Assembly: GCA_017543805.1 (NCBI GenBank)
Contig: JAFYFK010000031.1
Coordinates: 1-10,477, forward strand
Reading direction: 5' to 3'
DNA: 10,477 bases
Source: Bacillota bacterium
GTDB taxonomy: Bacteria; Bacillota; Clostridia; Peptostreptococcales; Anaerovoracaceae
The notes beneath the pieces were generated by a model that had not been told where the DNA came from, made no database searches, and was given only the letters and a program-made list of their open reading frames with translations. Of this stretch, positions 7,977 through 10,477 are shown piece by piece (positions within the stretch are counted from its first letter, which is position 1; each line of letters begins with the position of its first letter). The position numbers were made by a program, and so were the translations under genes.

Positions 7977-8008
7977 ATACTCATCGTACGAGTAATAAAG
8001 GAGCGCTC
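7963..8008. promoter_or_regulatory. Symmetric candidate operator: two GAGCGCTC palindromes flanking an inverted repeat
   Basis: The 8-bp palindrome GAGCGCTC occurs at 7963-7970, touching the -10 element, and again at 8001-8008, overlapping the Shine-Dalgarno. Between them TACTC (7978-7982) and GAGTA (7990-7994) form an inverted repeat centred at 7986, within half a base of the midpoint of the two palindromes. A repressor on these sites would block the -10 and start site. The XRE protein encoded downstream in the same block is the obvious candidate, but this is inferred from position only. Confidence 0.5.
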
Positions 8009-8014
8009 ATTTTT

Positions 8015-8467
8015 ATGAAGTGGACAAAGGACAAGAGCATAGTGCTGTCGCGCGTCTGTGTCGGCTTATTTGCGGCAACGCTGCTGGCCGTGGATATCTT
8101 CGGATATAAGCTTGTGGTCTGGTATGCGCATTTAAGGGGCATGGGAGGCCTGCATCAGGGAATGATGTTCATGGCCAGCCTTTACACCCTGAGCGTTTTC
8201 GCCTGGATACTGCTCTGGCATATGTGGAAGCTGCTTTCCAACATGGATAAGGAACAGATCTTTACGGCGGAGAACATCAGGCATCTTCGCACCGTCAGCT
8301 GGTGCTGCGCCGGCGCCGCGGTCATCTGCGCCGTCAGCGCGCTGTATTATCCGCCGTTCATCATCGCGGCGGCCGCGGCGGCCTTCATGATGCTCATAGT
8401 GCGCATCGTCAAGAACGTGTTCCAGACCGCTTCGGACATGAAGTCCGAGCTGGATCTGACCATCTGA
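8015..8467 (+). CDS. DUF2975 family membrane protein (YoaS-like)
   Basis: This is a 150-aa protein with four predicted membrane spans: about 10-30 (VLSRVCVGLFAATLLAVDIFG), 50-73, 92-110 and 112-131. The segment NMDKEQIFTAENIRHLRTVSWC between spans 2 and 3 is the DUF2975 hallmark. DUF2975 proteins are commonly encoded next to small XRE regulators, as with B. subtilis YoaS/YozG; their biochemical role is unknown. I chose the ATG at 8015 because AAAGGAG (7997-8003) precedes it by 11 nt. An upstream in-frame ATG at 7958 lies inside the promoter before the expected transcript start and is rejected. The gene is first in a block whose next start lies 11 bp beyond its stop. A membrane-sensor or anti-regulator role for the adjacent XRE protein is only inferred. 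Confidence 0.85.
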   Translation: MKWTKDKSIVLSRVCVGLFAATLLAVDIFGYKLVVWYAHLRGMGGLHQGMMFMASLYTLSVFAWILLWHMWKLLSNMDKEQIFTAENIRHLRTVSWCCAGAAVICAVSALYYPPFIIAAAAAAFMMLIVRIVKNVFQTASDMKSELDLTI

Positions 8468-8478
8468 GGAGGCGCGCG

Positions 8479-8724
8479 ATGAGGATAGTCGTAAACCTCG
8501 ATGTCATGATGGCGAAACGCAAGATCTCCTCCGGAGAGCTTGCCGAACGCATAGGCATAACGCCGGCCAATCTGTCGATACTCAAGAACAGCAAAGCGAA
8601 GGCGATACGCTTTTCCACGCTCATGGCCCTTTGTCACGAACTCAACTGCCAGCCCGGGGATCTTCTGGAATACCGGGAAGGGGAATCGGAGGATGACGAT
8701 GAGCGAGATCCGGGGGGAATTTAG
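8479..8724 (+). CDS. Small XRE/Cro-type transcriptional regulator (YozG-like)
   Basis: This 81-aa cytosolic DNA-binding protein is almost entirely one helix-turn-helix domain: MRIVVNLDVMMAKRKISSGE opens it, ELAERIGITPANLSILK (about 20-36) forms the HTH, and FSTLMALCHELNCQPGDLLEY closes it. This is the compact HTH_26/YozG type that accompanies DUF2975 proteins. An acidic tail (about 68-76, ESEDDDE) follows. The ATG at 8479 is set by AGGAGG (8467-8472) with a 6-nt spacer; the site overlaps the upstream TGA, so the two genes are tightly coupled. The stop is TAG. It probably controls its own block through the repeats at 7963-8008, an inference from gene order and palindrome placement. Confidence 0.92.
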   Translation: MRIVVNLDVMMAKRKISSGELAERIGITPANLSILKNSKAKAIRFSTLMALCHELNCQPGDLLEYREGESEDDDERDPGGI

Positions 8725-8740
8725 TTCAAAAGAGGTTTTT

Positions 8741-10054
8741 ATGATACCGGAGGCGCTGCCGCAGGCGGAGCCTTTTAAAGCTTCTCTTTACGAGAGCATC
8801 TGCGCGGCGCTGATATTTATTCCGGCATATCTGTATGTTCTGTACGCGGCCAAGTCGTATCAGTCGCCGGATTATGTCTGGTGCATAGCGGGCGTCGCGG
8901 CCGGCCTTATCGGCATCACCGAGCTGCTGCACCGCGGCGTCAGGCGCAGCGCGGAGAGCTGGGTGTGGCTGTTCTGCTTTGTTTCGGTTTGTTTTTCGTT
9001 CGTGCGCGCGGGGCTCGCTGATTCGTATGAATACGAGATGCAGCACGTCTGGTACAGCAGGGAACTGTTCCTGTTTGTACATATATTTGCGGTCTGGTGG
9101 ATACTGTCGCGCAGCGGAAAACTGGCAGAAGGCAAAAGCGGCCATCTGCTGCCGCTCGACGCGCTGAACGGATTTATAATCTTCCCGTTTTCGAATTTCT
9201 TTTTAAAGATCCGTTCGATCTGGTACAGTCTGCGCAGCAGAAAAGAGTCCGGAAAGAAGACCGATGCCGCGGTTGTTGCAGCGGTCCTGGTCTCAGTCGG
9301 AGTATGCGTGCTGCTGTTCCTTAACGCGGCTCAGCTTTTATCCGACGCCGACAGCGCTTTTGCTGAACTGTTCGACAAAATACGCGAAGTTTTCAGCTTC
9401 GATCTGGACGAAGAAGTTTTTATCCGGATAATCTTCAGCATTCCTGTAAGCAGCTGGCTGTTCGGACTCATCGCAGGTTCTGTACGCACCAAAGACAGTT
9501 TTCTTGAAAACCAGCGCGGGAGCGTCAACCGCTTTCTGACTTCCATACGCCGCGTTCCGCCGATCGTCTGGACCTGCGTCATAGCCGCGTTTTCCGTAAT
9601 GTATCTGGTGTTCTTCTGGCTGCAGGGTTCGTACCTGTTCGGCGCGTTCACCCGCACTCTGCCCGAAGGCTTCATAGTCTCGCAGTACGCGAGGCAGGGC
9701 TTCTTTGAGCTCTGCAAGGTCATGGCGCTCAACTTCGTCCTGCTCTGGATGGTGACAAGGATGGCTGCTGTAAGCAGGCTGCAGGCTGCAGGACCCGGAT
9801 ATCGAAGCCTGAAAATTTCCTGCATAGTTCTGCTTGCGGAAAGCATGGTGTTTGCGGTGATCGCATTCTCAAAACTCCTGCTTTACATCGACTGCTTTGG
9901 CTTTACACCGCTGCGCCTGCAGAGCAGCTGGCTCGTCTGCGTTCTCTTCGCGGGCTGCCTGTGCTGGCTGTACAACCTTCTGACCGGCAGGCCCGTCTTC
10001 CGCAGATGGATGTACTTCGGCGCGGTATCGCTTGCGGTACTGAGCCTGATATAG
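8741..10054 (+). CDS. DUF4173 domain multi-pass membrane protein
   Basis: This is a 437-aa integral membrane protein with about ten to twelve hydrophobic spans spread over its whole length. The segment QYARQGFFELCKVMALNF (starting about 315) and LYIDCFGFTPLRLQSSW (about 381-397) match the conserved DUF4173/DUF4153 C-terminal signatures (YARQGFFEL and a YI...GLT.LR-like motif). Function is unknown for the family. I prefer ATG 8741 (AGAGG at 8731-8735, 16 bp after the XRE stop) because the bases between 8725 and 8740 look intergenic. ATG 8699, with GGAGG 6 nt upstream and a 26-bp overlap with the XRE gene, is a real alternative that adds 14 residues. Tight linkage to the DUF2975/XRE pair suggests co-transcription from 7948-7976. 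The stop is TAG. Confidence 0.85.
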   Translation: MIPEALPQAEPFKASLYESICAALIFIPAYLYVLYAAKSYQSPDYVWCIAGVAAGLIGITELLHRGVRRSAESWVWLFCFVSVCFSFVRAGLADSYEYEMQHVWYSRELFLFVHIFAVWWILSRSGKLAEGKSGHLLPLDALNGFIIFPFSNFFLKIRSIWYSLRSRKESGKKTDAAVVAAVLVSVGVCVLLFLNAAQLLSDADSAFAELFDKIREVFSFDLDEEVFIRIIFSIPVSSWLFGLIAGSVRTKDSFLENQRGSVNRFLTSIRRVPPIVWTCVIAAFSVMYLVFFWLQGSYLFGAFTRTLPEGFIVSQYARQGFFELCKVMALNFVLLWMVTRMAAVSRLQAAGPGYRSLKISCIVLLAESMVFAVIAFSKLLLYIDCFGFTPLRLQSSWLVCVLFAGCLCWLYNLLTGRPVFRRWMYFGAVSLAVLSLI

Positions 10055-10061
10055 CTTTTTC

Positions 10062-10259
10062 GATCCCGGCCGCCTTTGCGTGCCCTGATTCGTTCGACGG
10101 ATGTTTCAGCGGCATCTTTCGTGTGGATTTCGGGTTCCGAACGACCGGGCCTTACGGGGTCGTTCTCCACCTGCGAAATCGACGGCGCTTGCGCGCCTAC
10201 ACTCATCTGCCGGAAACATCTCGTCTCTGCTCATGGGGCGCGTCAAGGTGGCCGGAATC
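10062..10259 (+). ncRNA. Unidentified structured RNA of about 200 nt (6S-like length, or leader of next gene)
   Basis: No convincing protein is encoded here, but both ends and the interior pair consistently. P1: 10066-10086 with 10235-10255, 21 positions with a single mismatch (10077/10244), extended by GAT/ATC (10062-10064/10257-10259). P2: 10096-10107 with 10213-10225 (one bulged T at 10221), then CGGCA 10110-10114 with TGCCG 10208-10212. P3: 10121-10125 with 10198-10202. P4: 10126-10132 with 10174-10180, continued by GAACGACC 10139-10146 with GGTCGTTC 10158-10165. P5: GGCGC 10184-10188 with GCGCC 10193-10197. P3, P4 and P5 form a three-way junction. At least six pairs are G-U as plus-strand RNA but would be C-A on the other strand, so transcription is plus. 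No U-tract follows P1, which leaves open whether it is a separate RNA or a 5' leader. I could not match it to T-box, SRP, tmRNA or RNase P signatures. Confidence 0.6.
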
Positions 10260-10301
10260 TACTGATGAACAAGGTTAGTGTGAATGAAAGGGGTTATATT
10301 T

Positions 10302-10477
10302 ATGTGGATGATATTAGGAATAGGCGCGATCGTATTTGCGATCCTTAATATGGCGTGGACGTTCCGGGACAAAAACGCAAAATGGTTCAGGTTTGCAAGC
10401 CTTGCATTAACGGCGCTGACATTATGCGCTTTCTATGCCGATGGAGCAGGCAGAGTGGCTGCAGAAGATTGGGGCGG
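10302..10477 (+). CDS. Hypothetical small membrane protein, N-terminal part (3' end outside window)
   Basis: An open frame starts at ATG 10302 and runs off the window: MWMILGIGAIVFAILNMAWT, then FRDKNAKWFRFASLALTALT and LCAFYADGAGRVAAEDWG. Residues 1-20 and about 30-45 are hydrophobic, giving two membrane spans joined by a basic loop. AAAGGGG (10287-10293) lies 8 nt before the ATG, a good ribosome site. The W-T-F-R-x-K-N-x-K-W-F-R-F and ALTLCAFY patterns look like a small uncharacterised membrane family I associate with Clostridia, recalled without a search. No clear promoter is visible between the structured RNA and this start, so the gene may be transcribed through that element. Confidence 0.75.
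   Translation, partial: MWMILGIGAIVFAILNMAWTFRDKNAKWFRFASLALTALTLCAFYADGAGRVAAEDWG

Noticed and set aside
7958..8014. Upstream ATG at 7958 as the start of the DUF2975 protein
   Set aside because: It lies between the -35 and -10 elements, before the predicted transcript start, and has no ribosome site.
9883..10206. Minus-strand frame of 107 codons across the structured region
   Set aside because: It spans the 3' end of the DUF4173 gene and the paired region, has no ribosome site or family, and is explained by the GC-rich structured RNA lacking minus-strand stops.
10066..10255. Inverted-repeat ends suggesting a MITE or small mobile element
   Set aside because: Pairing runs through the whole interior with wobbles and junctions rather than only at the ends, and no flanking target-site duplication is evident.
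10235..10259. Possible T-box leader because of an AGGTGG-like string in the 3' arm
   Set aside because: The conserved T-box bulge sequence and specifier-loop architecture are not present, and the AGGTGG bases are fully paired in the terminal helix.
10055..10348. Open frame continuing after the DUF4173 TAG stop, as possible amber readthrough
   Set aside because: Unlike the helicase case, the sequence here is base-paired RNA-like, the translated product shows no domain pattern, and the frame runs out of phase through the start of the gene at 10302.

Overview
The window looks like chromosomal DNA from an anaerobic Bacillota (Clostridia) bacterium with GC-rich coding sequence. This is inferred from gene types: a Firmicute-style DnaE with an intact PHP domain, a DAACS symporter with an archaeal/Gram-positive-like HP2 and TM8, a YozG/YoaS-like XRE + DUF2975 pair, and a DUF4173 membrane protein. 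AT-rich sigma-A-type promoters separate the blocks. I see no insertion sequence, phage gene, CRISPR array, rRNA or tRNA.

Layout. Positions 1-537 hold the 3' end of a bifunctional metallophosphatase/5'-nucleotidase gene. A bidirectional hairpin terminator (571-597) separates it from a convergent DAACS glutamate/aspartate/dicarboxylate symporter gene (641-1870, minus). A divergent intergenic region (1871-2063) carries a promoter for the symporter (minus) and an extended -10 promoter for dnaE (plus). dnaE (2064-5561) is full length and is followed after 3 bp by a coupled gene for a Suv3-like DExH-type RNA helicase (5565-7460). The helicase frame is cut by an in-frame TAG at 7458-7460. The same frame stays open for 150 more codons, to TAA at 7911-7913, and encodes what looks like the missing C-terminal region with a CxxC...CxxC motif.

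After an AT-rich terminator (7912-7934), a near-consensus promoter (7948-7976) drives a three-gene block: a DUF2975 membrane protein (8015-8467), a small XRE/Cro-type regulator (8479-8724) and a DUF4173 multi-pass membrane protein (8741-10054). The promoter and leader carry two copies of the palindrome GAGCGCTC flanking an inverted repeat, an arrangement that suggests an operator.

Positions 10062-10259 are not convincingly protein-coding but fold on paper into a long rod with a three-way junction. The fold includes a 21-position terminal helix with one mismatch, and its G-U wobbles favour the plus strand as the transcript. I read this as an unidentified structured RNA of about 200 nt, either free-standing (6S-like length) or a leader of the partial membrane-protein gene that starts at 10302 and runs off the window.

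The points most worth following are this RNA, the amber-interrupted bacterial Suv3-like helicase coupled to dnaE, and the symmetric operator in front of the XRE/DUF2975/DUF4173 block.
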